Below are positions 35,352-43,777 of a stretch of DNA of 64,000 nucleotides, piece after piece; the first letter of the stretch is position 1; every line of letters starts with the position of its first letter. Source of the DNA: Amycolatopsis oliviviridis (lineage in GTDB: Bacteria; Actinomycetota; Actinomycetes; Mycobacteriales; Pseudonocardiaceae). Both the position numbers and the translations under genes were made by a program. The notes beneath the pieces were generated by a model, which worked only from the letters and a program-made list of their open reading frames with translations, had not been told where the DNA came from and searched no databases. The stretch lies in the NCBI RefSeq assembly GCF_014654365.1, contig NZ_BNAY01000001.1, positions 1,054,001 to 1,118,000 on the forward strand. Direction: 5' to 3'.

Positions 35352-38300
35352 CGACGACCGAACGGGAAACCCCTGCCCAGGTGGTACGGGAACTGCGCTC
35401 GCGGGGGCTCACCGTGAGCCTCTCGGGAACCGACCTGAAACTGCAGGGCCCGCGGGACCGGATGGACGCCGATCTGGTCGCGAAGGTCAAGGCGCACAAG
35501 GCCGAACTCGTCGGGTACCTGGACGCCCCGCCCGGCACACCCCTGACGGCGTTGCAACGCGGCTACCTGATCGGCCGCGACCGGCAGGTGGAAATCGGCT
35601 CCGCCAGCCACGTCTACCATGAGATCTCCGGCTGCTGGGACATCGACCGGCTGGAACGCGCGCTGAACACGGTGGTGGCGCGACACGGCATCCTGCGCAC
35701 CCGATTCACCGAGGACGGGACCCAGATCGAGCAGCGTTCCGCGCCCGTCCGGATACTCCGATACGACCTGCGCGGCAAACCCACCGACGAGCAGGACGAG
35801 CACCGGGAAGCGGTGCGCGCCGAGCGGGCCCACCGGAGCCTGCCCGCCGACGAGGCGCCGTTGCTGGCCGTCGCGGTCACCCGGCTCTCCGACGAGGAGA
35901 TGCTGCTGCACGTCGACCACGACGGCCTGATCCTCGACGCGATCAGCATCTTCCTGTTCTTCCAGCAGTGGCACTCCGAGTACCTGGGTGAGCCGGCGGA
36001 GGCGGGGGAGGAAGCGGCGTTCGCCGACTTCGTCTCCGCACAGGAACGAGCCCGCGGCCGCGCACCTGCCAAGCGGTCCCGGGAATACTGGCTGGCACGC
36101 CTGGACGACCTCGCACCGCATCCGGATCTGCCGCTGCGTACCAGCCCGTCTTCGATCACCGAAGCCCGGTTCACCACGCGGTTCGTCCGCCTTGACAGTC
36201 CACAATGGACTTCGCTCAGGGAGCTGGCCGCCGGATACGGGCTGACACCGTCCGGATTGCTGCTGGCCGTCTACAGCGAAGTGCTGACCTGCTGGGGCGC
36301 GGGTGATCGGTTCACGCTCAACACCACCGTGGCCAACCGGCCGCCGATCCACCCACGGATCCACACCGCGCTGGGGAACTTCGGCGAGACCATGCTGGTG
36401 CGGGTGGCACCGGACCCCGGCGCGGGATTCGCGGACCGGGCCCGCGCGATCCAGGCCTCGCTGCGCGAATCGCTGGACAACCGGCACTTCTCCGGCATCG
36501 ACGTCCTGCGTGAGCTGGCCAGGAACGGCGGCGCGGACGCCAGGATGCCCTACACCTTCAACAGCGCCATCGGCTACGACGGCGCCGACGGTTCGGCGAT
36601 GGAACTGTTCGGCCCGGAGGTGTACACCGAGAGCCAGACCCCGCAGGTGTGGCTGGACGTGTCACCCTACGAGCAGCACGGCGGGCTCGTGGTGCAGTTC
36701 GACAGTGTCGACGACCTGTTCCCTGAAGGGCTGGTCGACGCCGTCGTCGACGGGTGCCGGCGAATGCTCGGTGAACTGCTCGACCCCGGCGCCTGGTCGC
36801 GCCGGATCTTCGACCTGCGCCCGGACGACCAGCGCGCCCGCCGCGCGGAAGTCAACGAGACCGCGACCGAGATCCCCGACCCTGTTCTACCGCAACGCTT
36901 CCTCGCGTGGGCCGAGTCCACTCCGGACGCCCCTGCGGTGATCACCGGAACAGCCGAGATCAGCTATCGCGAGCTGCTCTCCCACGTCCAGCGAGCGGCG
37001 CGCTGGCTGCGGGATCGCGGAGTACGTCGTGACGAGCCGGTCGGGCTGGTGATGACCCGCGGGCCCGAGCACGTCGCCGGGATCCTTGCCGTCGTGCTCG
37101 CCGGCGGGGCGTACCTGCCGGTCGACGCCGGGCTGCCCGGGGAACGACGTGCGCTCATGCTCGCCGACGGCGGCACAAGGTTCGTCCTCACCAACGTCGG
37201 CCACACCGATGACGAGCGCGCCGTGCTGGACCTGGATCTCACCCGTCCCGCCGAGTCGGTGCCGCCCGTCGAGCCCCTGCCTGACGCCCATCCGGACGAT
37301 CTGGCCTACGTGCTCTACACCTCTGGCACCACCGGCAGGCCCAAGGGCGTCATGGTCACCCACGGCGCGGTCGCCAACGTCGTCGCCGACTGCAACAGCC
37401 GGTTCGGCGTCGAGCCCGGTGACCGGTTCTTCGGCATCAGCATGTTCTCGTTCGACTTGTCGGTCTACGACGTGTTCGGTGCGCTGTCGGCAGGGGCGGC
37501 CGTCGTGCTGCCGGACGCCGATCAGTCGGCCGATCCGGGGCACTGGCTGCGGTTGTGCGGCCGGACGGGCGTGACCGTGTGGAACTCGGTTCCCGCCATC
37601 GTCGGGCTGCTGCTCGAACAAGCCGAGGCTGACGGCGCCGAGGCGCTGAAGACGCTGCGGCTGGTCATGATGAGCGGCGACCGGCTGCCCCCGGCGCTCC
37701 CGGCCGCTCTGCGGGCGGTGTGCCCCGGCGTGGACGTGATCTCGCTCGGCGGGCCGACCGAGACGACCATCTGGAACATCTCGCATCCGGTCGGCACCCA
37801 TGAGGACGGCTCGGAGTCGATCCCCTATGGCAGGCCCAACGCCAACAACCGGGCCTACGTGCTCGACGCGGCGGGCCGTGACCTGCCGGACTGGGTCACC
37901 GGCGAGATCTGCGCGGCGGGCACCGGCCTGGCGCGCGGCTACTGGAACGACGACCAGCGGACCGCCGAGCGGTTCGCCGACGACCCCGTCCGCGGCGAAC
38001 GGATCTACCGCACCGGTGACCTGGGCCGCTGGCTGCCCACCGGCGAGATCGAGATCCTCGGCCGCACGGACTTCCAGATCAAGGTCAACGGCTACCGCAT
38101 CGAGGCGGGCGAGGTCGAGACCCGGCTGGTCGCCTTGGACGAGGTCCGCCGAGCCGTGGTGGCCCGCGAGTCCACCGGGCGGGGAGACCGCCTTGTCGCG
38201 CATCTCGTGCCCGCCGGGGACGAGCGGCCCACCGTCCACGACCTCGGTGCGCGGCTGCGCGAGGTGCTGCCGCAGTACATGGTGCCTTCCGGGGTCTATT

Positions 38301-38641
38301 GGCATGACGCGTTTCCCTTGACCCGCAACGGAAAGGTCGACCGCGCGAAGCTGCAGGAACACCAGCCCGGCCAGGCGGCCGCCGCCCAGGTGCCACCGGA
38401 CACCGAACTGGAGCACGAGGTCGCGCTCCTGTGGGCGGACGTGCTCAAGTCCGGCGTGCCCGCCGCCACCGCGACCCTGTTCGACCTCGGCGGTGACTCG
38501 CTGGTCGCGGCCCGGATCCTCGCCGGTGTCCGTAAACGGTTCGGTGTCGGCTTCACCTTGGATCGGTTGCCCGAGCTGGACACCGTGCGCCGCATGGCCG
38601 CGATGATCGCCGCCGCTCCGAGGAAGAAGGGAGTCCGTTGA
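35348..38641 (+). CDS. NRPS module: TubC docking - heterocyclisation (Cy) - A(Cys) - PCP
   Basis: A 1097-aa single-module NRPS. The N-terminal about 55 residues form a TubC-type docking domain (VVRELRSRGLTVSLSGTDLKL). The condensation domain carries the Cy motif DxxxxDxxS (D192, D197, S200) instead of HHxxxDG, so it couples and cyclodehydrates. The A-domain code, read by alignment to GrsA, is D-L-Y-N-M-S-L-I-W, the cysteine code. PCP serine is Ser1051 in LGGDSL. It should form a thiazoline from cysteine and an upstream acyl-carrier substrate. No oxidase, epimerase or thioesterase domain is built in. ATG 35348 overlaps the previous stop. Confidence 0.93.
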   Translation: MTTTERETPAQVVRELRSRGLTVSLSGTDLKLQGPRDRMDADLVAKVKAHKAELVGYLDAPPGTPLTALQRGYLIGRDRQVEIGSASHVYHEISGCWDIDRLERALNTVVARHGILRTRFTEDGTQIEQRSAPVRILRYDLRGKPTDEQDEHREAVRAERAHRSLPADEAPLLAVAVTRLSDEEMLLHVDHDGLILDAISIFLFFQQWHSEYLGEPAEAGEEAAFADFVSAQERARGRAPAKRSREYWLARLDDLAPHPDLPLRTSPSSITEARFTTRFVRLDSPQWTSLRELAAGYGLTPSGLLLAVYSEVLTCWGAGDRFTLNTTVANRPPIHPRIHTALGNFGETMLVRVAPDPGAGFADRARAIQASLRESLDNRHFSGIDVLRELARNGGADARMPYTFNSAIGYDGADGSAMELFGPEVYTESQTPQVWLDVSPYEQHGGLVVQFDSVDDLFPEGLVDAVVDGCRRMLGELLDPGAWSRRIFDLRPDDQRARRAEVNETATEIPDPVLPQRFLAWAESTPDAPAVITGTAEISYRELLSHVQRAARWLRDRGVRRDEPVGLVMTRGPEHVAGILAVVLAGGAYLPVDAGLPGERRALMLADGGTRFVLTNVGHTDDERAVLDLDLTRPAESVPPVEPLPDAHPDDLAYVLYTSGTTGRPKGVMVTHGAVANVVADCNSRFGVEPGDRFFGISMFSFDLSVYDVFGALSAGAAVVLPDADQSADPGHWLRLCGRTGVTVWNSVPAIVGLLLEQAEADGAEALKTLRLVMMSGDRLPPALPAALRAVCPGVDVISLGGPTETTIWNISHPVGTHEDGSESIPYGRPNANNRAYVLDAAGRDLPDWVTGEICAAGTGLARGYWNDDQRTAERFADDPVRGERIYRTGDLGRWLPTGEIEILGRTDFQIKVNGYRIEAGEVETRLVALDEVRRAVVARESTGRGDRLVAHLVPAGDERPTVHDLGARLREVLPQYMVPSGVYWHDAFPLTRNGKVDRAKLQEHQPGQAAAAQVPPDTELEHEVALLWADVLKSGVPAATATLFDLGGDSLVAARILAGVRKRFGVGFTLDRLPELDTVRRMAAMIAAAPRKKGVR

Positions 38642-40188
38642 TGACCACCCTCGAAACCAGGACCCCGGACGGGCTGCTGAACGCCATCATCGCGGCCCCG
38701 CCCGAACCCGGTCACCGGTTGCGGGTCGCGAGGCTCGACAAGACCGAGGAGTTCGACCTGCGCGAGGTCTATGAGATGGCGGGCAGGGTCGCCCGCGCCC
38801 TCGCCGACCTCGGTGTCCGGCGCGGCGACCGGGTCGGGGTGCTCGCGCCCAATTGCCTGGAGTGGGTACTGCTGGACCTCGCCGCCCTGCGCGTCGGCGC
38901 GGTGACCGTGGGGTTCGACCCGGCGAAGTTCGACGCCGATCCCGTGCTGGCCGTCCGGTACGGCCTGACGGTGCTCTTCGCAGACGGGGACGGCGACCGG
39001 GTCCATCCGCTGGCGGACGTCCGGGCACTGGCTGCGGACCGGGACGCTGTCGCGCCCGAACCGGTGCGCTACGGGCCGGAGGACGTCACGACCCTGAAGC
39101 TGACGTCGGGCAGCACCGGCGAGCCCAAGGGCATGACCGCGTCGGTCGGCAGCATCGACGCCGGGATCGCCGCCGTGCAGGAGATCTTCCGGCACGGCGC
39201 CGACGACGATCTGTTCGTCTTCCTTCCGCTGGCGGTCCTGCAGCAGCGGTACTGGGTCTACTCGGCGTTCCGCCACGGGCATGACGTCACGTTGAGCACC
39301 TATGAGGCCGCTTTCCCCACGCTGCGGCGGGTCGCGCCCACCGTGGTGATGGGGGTGCCGGGGTTCTTCGCCACCGCCAAGGCCTTCATCGAGCGCCAAG
39401 TGGCCAGGACGGGCCCGGAGACCCCGCCGTCGGAGGCACTGGCCCACGGTGCCCGCCGGGTGTTCGGTGACCGCGTCCGCTACCTGTGGACCGGCTCCGC
39501 GCCCGCGTCCGAAGACGTCCTGCGATTCTTCACCGACGCGGGACTGCCCATCTACGAGGGATACGGGCTCAACGAGACCTGCGTCGTGACCAAGAACCAT
39601 CCCGGCGCGCATCGCCAGGGGAGTGTCGGAAAGGTGCTCCCACACAAAGAAGTCCTGATCGGCGACGACGGCGTCGTGAGCGTCCGCAGCCGGTTCCCGG
39701 TGTGCGACCGGTACGAGTTCGCACCACCCGGCGCGTCCGAACGGGTGTTTCCCGAGCCCGGCCTGGTTCGCACCGGCGATCTGGGGGAACTGGACGACGA
39801 CGGCTTCCTCTACATCAAGGGGCGGGCCGACGACGTGATCGTGCTCGAGAACGGCCGGAAGGTGGTGGTGCGCCCGGTCGAAGACCACATGCGCACCAGT
39901 CCCGCCATCGCCGAATGCGTCCTGTTCTGCCCCGCCCAGAGCTACTTGGTGGCGGTGGTGTCCCCGGCTTCACTGCCCGCCGACGAAGCGGCCATCACCG
40001 AACAGCTCGCCCGCACCAACGCGGCGTTCGGTGCCGACGAGCAGATCCGCAAGGTGGTCGTCGCCGACGAACCGTTCAGCTCCGCCAACGGACTGCTCAC
40101 CTCGCAGTTCAAACCACTGCGGTCGCGTATCGCCGACCGCTACCACGACGAGATCCACGACGACCAAGGGAGCGTGCATGTCTGCTGA
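38641..40188 (+). CDS. Acyl-ACP ligase / AMP-forming acyl activating enzyme (Tri29-like context)
   Basis: A 515-aa ANL-superfamily enzyme with the P-loop TLKLTSGSTGEPKGM, the YEGYGLNET segment and a hinge region GDLGELDDDGFLYIKGR. The shape resembles long-chain acyl-CoA/ACP ligases rather than amino-acid A domains. Directly followed by an ACP (11-base overlap), it probably adenylates hydrazinoacetate, or an N-acyl form, and loads that ACP, as proposed for the ligase/ACP pair in triacsin. The start ATG shares one base with the NRPS stop. Substrate is inferred. Confidence 0.85.
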   Translation: MTTLETRTPDGLLNAIIAAPPEPGHRLRVARLDKTEEFDLREVYEMAGRVARALADLGVRRGDRVGVLAPNCLEWVLLDLAALRVGAVTVGFDPAKFDADPVLAVRYGLTVLFADGDGDRVHPLADVRALAADRDAVAPEPVRYGPEDVTTLKLTSGSTGEPKGMTASVGSIDAGIAAVQEIFRHGADDDLFVFLPLAVLQQRYWVYSAFRHGHDVTLSTYEAAFPTLRRVAPTVVMGVPGFFATAKAFIERQVARTGPETPPSEALAHGARRVFGDRVRYLWTGSAPASEDVLRFFTDAGLPIYEGYGLNETCVVTKNHPGAHRQGSVGKVLPHKEVLIGDDGVVSVRSRFPVCDRYEFAPPGASERVFPEPGLVRTGDLGELDDDGFLYIKGRADDVIVLENGRKVVVRPVEDHMRTSPAIAECVLFCPAQSYLVAVVSPASLPADEAAITEQLARTNAAFGADEQIRKVVVADEPFSSANGLLTSQFKPLRSRIADRYHDEIHDDQGSVHVC

Positions 40189-40444
40189 CCTGTCCACCAT
40201 CGACGACGCGGTGCGGGACAACCTGTCCCGTGTACTGAGCAAACCGGTCGACCCCGCCGACTTCGAACCGGACCGCGATCTCGCCGACGGCTACGGGCTG
40301 ACCTCGATGCAGAAGGTGATGTTCCTGATGTCCGCCTGCGACGACACCGGGGTCGCGCTGGAGACGTTCACCGAGCCGGACGTGGCCGCCATGAAGACTC
40401 TCCGCGACGTCACCGACGCGCTCGCCGGGGCGGTGGCCGAATGA
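40178..40444 (+). CDS. Free-standing acyl carrier protein
   Basis: An 88-aa carrier protein with attachment serine Ser43 in YGLTSMQKV and the usual acidic helices (DPADFEPDRDL before, ETFTEP after). It overlaps the ligase gene by 11 bases and the GNAT by 4, so the three are made together. It probably carries the hydrazine acyl unit. A second carrier is fused to the hydrazine synthetase, so the pathway has three carriers in all with the NRPS PCP. Confidence 0.9.
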   Translation: MSADLSTIDDAVRDNLSRVLSKPVDPADFEPDRDLADGYGLTSMQKVMFLMSACDDTGVALETFTEPDVAAMKTLRDVTDALAGAVAE

Positions 40445-41058
40445 CCGGGCCGCGCTGGGCGGACGCCGCCCGTATCGAACTGTCCGACGAGCACGTGCTG
40501 CTGCGGCCGATCGCCCAGACCGATCGCGAACCGCTGCGCACGCAGGCGCTGGACCCGGCGATCTGGCGTTACTTCGTCCAGCTCATCGAAACCGACGAAC
40601 AGTTCGACGCCTTCTTCGACGCCGCCGTCGCCGACCAGGCCAACGGCGACCGGGTCGTGTACGTGATCACCGACCGGGCGTCCGGGCTCATCGCGGGCAG
40701 CATGAGCTTCTGCAGCATCAACCAGGACGCCGGACGGCTCGAGATCGGCTGGTCCTGGCTGGGGACGAAGTTCCACGGCAAGGGCGTCAACCACTGGGCC
40801 AAATACCTCATGCTGCGCGAAGCCTTCGAACGGCTGGGCGCCGAGCGGGTCGAGTTCAAGACCGACGCGCTGAACGAACAGGCCCGCCAGGGGCTGCGCA
40901 ACATCGGCGCGGTCGAGGAGGGCATCCTGCGCAGCTTCAACCCCATGCCGGGCAACCGGCGCCGCGACGCCGTCTACTACAGCGTCCTTCGCGCCGAGTG
41001 GCCCGAGGTGTCGGCCACCCTGCTGGCGGGGAAGAAGGGCAAGGAGCGAGGCTCGTGA
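40441..41058 (+). CDS. GNAT N-acyltransferase (RimJ/RimL type)
   Basis: A 205-aa acetyltransferase-fold protein with LRPIAQTDREPL at the start, the central IGWSWLGTKFHGKGVNHWAKYLML (GNAT motif A region) and a C-terminal strand with NRRRDAVYYSVLRAEW. In triacsin biosynthesis a GNAT (Tri31) masks the free hydrazine by N-acylation before loading on ACP. The same role is likely here, with an unknown acyl donor. Coupled by overlaps on both sides. Confidence 0.85.
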   Translation: MTGPRWADAARIELSDEHVLLRPIAQTDREPLRTQALDPAIWRYFVQLIETDEQFDAFFDAAVADQANGDRVVYVITDRASGLIAGSMSFCSINQDAGRLEIGWSWLGTKFHGKGVNHWAKYLMLREAFERLGAERVEFKTDALNEQARQGLRNIGAVEEGILRSFNPMPGNRRRDAVYYSVLRAEWPEVSATLLAGKKGKERGS

Positions 41059-42080
41059 CCGTCCCTTTGGTCCGCGCCCACGGTGACCCCCGCACCCGTG
41101 GCCGCGCCCACGGCGAGGCGCTGAGAAAGGAACTGCGGGCCTTCCTCAGCGACCGCTTCGCCCGGCTCAACGCGCTCTCACCCGACCCCGTGGACCTCGA
41201 CGCGTTACGCCCGGACCTCACCGAGTACGCCCGCGCGATCGACGCTCAGCTCCCGGACCTGGCAGAGGAGATCCGCGGCCTGGCTGACGGTGCCGGCATC
41301 TCCCACGACGAAGCGGTGCTGCTGCAGATGCGCCGCGAGGTGCTCGGCTACCGGAAACTGCCGACGATGGGCGACTGCACCACCTACGCCCGGACGGGAT
41401 CCGAGCCGGTGCTCGCGCAGACGGTCGACCTCAACGGCGATCTCGACGACCACATCGCGGTGCTCGACGTCCGGGCTGGACCGCGCCGGTCGCTGGTGCT
41501 CAGTTTCGGCGGCCTGCTCGGCTACCTCGGCGTCAACAGCGCCGGGCTCGCAGTCGGGCTGAATCTGGTACTGGCGGGCAAATGGCGGCACGGGCCGTCG
41601 CCCTACCTCGCGATCCGGCATCTGCTCGACACCTGCGACAGCGTCACCGAAGCCCTTGACGCGGTGCGTGCCCTGCGGCTCGCCAGCTCACGGTCGCTGA
41701 CCCTGTGCGACAAGGAAACGGCCGCGTGGGTGGAGATAGCCGACGACGACCTCCGGGTGAGCGAAGGCGCGGAAGTGGCCCACACCAACCATTTCCTGCA
41801 TCCGGACCTCGCCCCACGGGACGAGCTGACCATCTTCGCGCGCAACTTCTCCGTCCGACGGCTCGACGCCTGCGTCGAGCGGCTCGCCGCGCTGCCGGAA
41901 CGAGCGTCCACAGAGGACCATTTCGCGTTGCTGTCCCGCGATCCCGTGCGCGTCGCGGGCGACGGTGACATCCGCCGCGACCGGACCGTCGCCGCGGTGG
42001 TACTCCGCCCGGAGCGCGGGGAGCTGCATGTGCGCCCCGGCGACCCGGCCGCCTCGTCGACCGAATCCTTCGCGCTGTGA
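41055..42080 (+). CDS. C45-type Ntn acyltransferase/amidohydrolase (penicillin acyltransferase-like)
   Basis: A 341-aa protein of the acyl-CoA:6-aminopenicillanate acyltransferase family. The segment MGDCTTYA contains the expected self-cleavage point before Cys108, which becomes the N-terminal nucleophile. Downstream LAQTVDLNGDL, NSAGLAVGLNLV and a later VAHTNHF segment are family-typical. It either adds or removes an acyl group from an amine, perhaps unmasking a GNAT-protected hydrazine late in the pathway (inference). GTG 41055 follows AAGGAGCGAG and overlaps the GNAT stop. Confidence 0.85.
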   Translation: MTVPLVRAHGDPRTRGRAHGEALRKELRAFLSDRFARLNALSPDPVDLDALRPDLTEYARAIDAQLPDLAEEIRGLADGAGISHDEAVLLQMRREVLGYRKLPTMGDCTTYARTGSEPVLAQTVDLNGDLDDHIAVLDVRAGPRRSLVLSFGGLLGYLGVNSAGLAVGLNLVLAGKWRHGPSPYLAIRHLLDTCDSVTEALDAVRALRLASSRSLTLCDKETAAWVEIADDDLRVSEGAEVAHTNHFLHPDLAPRDELTIFARNFSVRRLDACVERLAALPERASTEDHFALLSRDPVRVAGDGDIRRDRTVAAVVLRPERGELHVRPGDPAASSTESFAL

Positions 42081-42098
42081 CCCGAGAGGAGACACCCG

Positions 42099-42854
42099 GT
42101 GCCCGACTGGTTCCTCACCCGCGGCGATGATCGCCCCGCCAGGGTCTTCTGTTTCCCCTACGCCGGTGGAGACCCGCGTACCTACCTGGAGTGGCAGCCG
42201 CTGCTCGACGGCCACGTCGACGTCGTCGCGGTCTGTCCTCCGGGCAAGGCACACCGCGCGCACGAACCACTCCCCGTGTTCGACGAGCTCGCCGACCGGA
42301 TCGCCGAGGCGATCGCCGATGAGGTCGAGCGGGATCCGCGACCGGCGCAGCTGTTCGGCCACAGTTTCGGCGGGTTGCTGGCCTTCGAGGTCGCCCGCAG
42401 GCTGCGGGACGTTCCCGCGATCGGTCATCTGACCGCGTCCGGGATCTCCGCCCCGTCGCTGCTGCCCTCGGAGCGGGTGCTCGGCATCGCCGGGCTGGAC
42501 GGCGCCGAATTCGCCGAGGCGCTGGTGTTCTTCGGCCAGTTCCCGCCCGACGCCGTCGCGGACGAGGACGTCCTGGCCCTGCTGCTTCCCGGGCTCAAAG
42601 CCGATTTCGACCTGGCCGTGGGCTACCGCTACCGGACGGCGCCACCGCTGGAGATCGGCGTCTCGATCATCGTCGGCACCGAGGATCCGCATGTCGGCTC
42701 CGCGCAGATCGCCCCGTGGGACACCGAATGCGCCGAGCCGCCGGAGCACGTCCGTGTCCCCGGTGGCCATTTCTACTTCGATCCCGACCCGGGCCCGGTC
42801 GTGTCGGTGCTGAGCGCGCACGCCGAATCCGTGACACACGTGGAGGTGATCTGA
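42099..42854 (+). CDS. Type II thioesterase
   Basis: A 251-aa alpha/beta hydrolase of the NRPS/PKS external thioesterase family. FCFPYAGGDPRTYLEW (oxyanion side) comes first, then the nucleophile elbow GHSFGG, with the histidine in PGGHFYF near the C-terminus. It edits misprimed carriers or releases the product, since the NRPS has no TE domain. GTG 42099 has GAGAGGAG upstream. Stop and next start share one base (TGATG). Confidence 0.92.
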   Translation: MPDWFLTRGDDRPARVFCFPYAGGDPRTYLEWQPLLDGHVDVVAVCPPGKAHRAHEPLPVFDELADRIAEAIADEVERDPRPAQLFGHSFGGLLAFEVARRLRDVPAIGHLTASGISAPSLLPSERVLGIAGLDGAEFAEALVFFGQFPPDAVADEDVLALLLPGLKADFDLAVGYRYRTAPPLEIGVSIIVGTEDPHVGSAQIAPWDTECAEPPEHVRVPGGHFYFDPDPGPVVSVLSAHAESVTHVEVI

Positions 42855-43777
42855 TGCCGGTCTTCCTCGGCGAACCTCGCTACGTTCTCGGCGAGCAGGA
42901 GATCGACCACGCGGACCTGCCCGGCCTGGAGACCAAGGCGGAACAGTACGGGCTCGCCCTCGAACCCGCCCTGTGGGGCTGGGGGAGCGTTTTCCGCACC
43001 GAACGCGGACTCGACGACCTCGCCGTCGACGCGGGCACGGAAGCACTGAAAGCCGGCGGTACCGACCCGGAAACGGTCGAGGCCCTGGTGCTCTGCTCGA
43101 CCTACATGCCGGGACCGCCGGAAGGACACGGCACCTTCATCCGGGGCGTACTGACCCGGCTCGGCCTCGGTGACATCCCCGTCTACGGCACGAGCATGGG
43201 CCGGTGTGTCAACCTGCTGTCCGGGCTGGACGTCGCCACCGCACTGGTGACCGCCGGGCGGTTCCGGCGCGTTCTCGTCGTCACTGCGGACCGGGTGTTC
43301 GACGAAGACACACGGATCACCGGCTACGCGCTGTTCAGCGACGGTGGCGCAGCCTGCCTCGTCGACGCCGACGGCGGCGCCTACGAAGTCCTCGGGTGCT
43401 CGTCCGCCCAGGAGACCGCGTCGCTGGACTGGTCGTCCGAGATCAGCTCCGACCTCGCCAAACGGGTCAACGAACAACTCCTCGGTGCCCGGGGGATCGA
43501 CGTCGGGGAGCTGGACGCCTTGCTGCACAACAACATCTACCTACCGCTGCTGGTGATGAAGGAACGCCAAGCGGGTTTCGGCCCCGGCCAGCTCGACACG
43601 ACGAACATCAGCCGCGTCGGGCACTGCTTCGCCGCCGACCCGCTGATCAATCTCGCCGACCGCGAAACGGCGGGCCGCATCCGCCCCGGCGGGCACTACC
43701 TGCTGGCCGCCAGCGTGCCCGGCTCCCGGATCGCGGTCCTGGTCCGCGCACCGGAAGGAGCGATCGATGACCGTTGA
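42854..43777 (+). CDS. KAS III-like acyltransferase
   Basis: A 307-aa thiolase-fold protein. The active-site cysteine is Cys118 (TSMGRCVNLLSG) and the histidine is in LLHNNIYLP. The third FabH residue, the asparagine of GNTSAAS, is replaced by histidine in GHCFAADPLINL. That Cys-His-His-like set is seen in KAS III relatives that make C-O, C-N or C-S bonds by acyl transfer (CerJ-like) rather than decarboxylative condensation. It may acylate the product or a carrier-bound intermediate. Coupled to the thioesterase and, by an 11-base overlap, to the oxidase. Confidence 0.82.
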   Translation: MPVFLGEPRYVLGEQEIDHADLPGLETKAEQYGLALEPALWGWGSVFRTERGLDDLAVDAGTEALKAGGTDPETVEALVLCSTYMPGPPEGHGTFIRGVLTRLGLGDIPVYGTSMGRCVNLLSGLDVATALVTAGRFRRVLVVTADRVFDEDTRITGYALFSDGGAACLVDADGGAYEVLGCSSAQETASLDWSSEISSDLAKRVNEQLLGARGIDVGELDALLHNNIYLPLLVMKERQAGFGPGQLDTTNISRVGHCFAADPLINLADRETAGRIRPGGHYLLAASVPGSRIAVLVRAPEGAIDDR

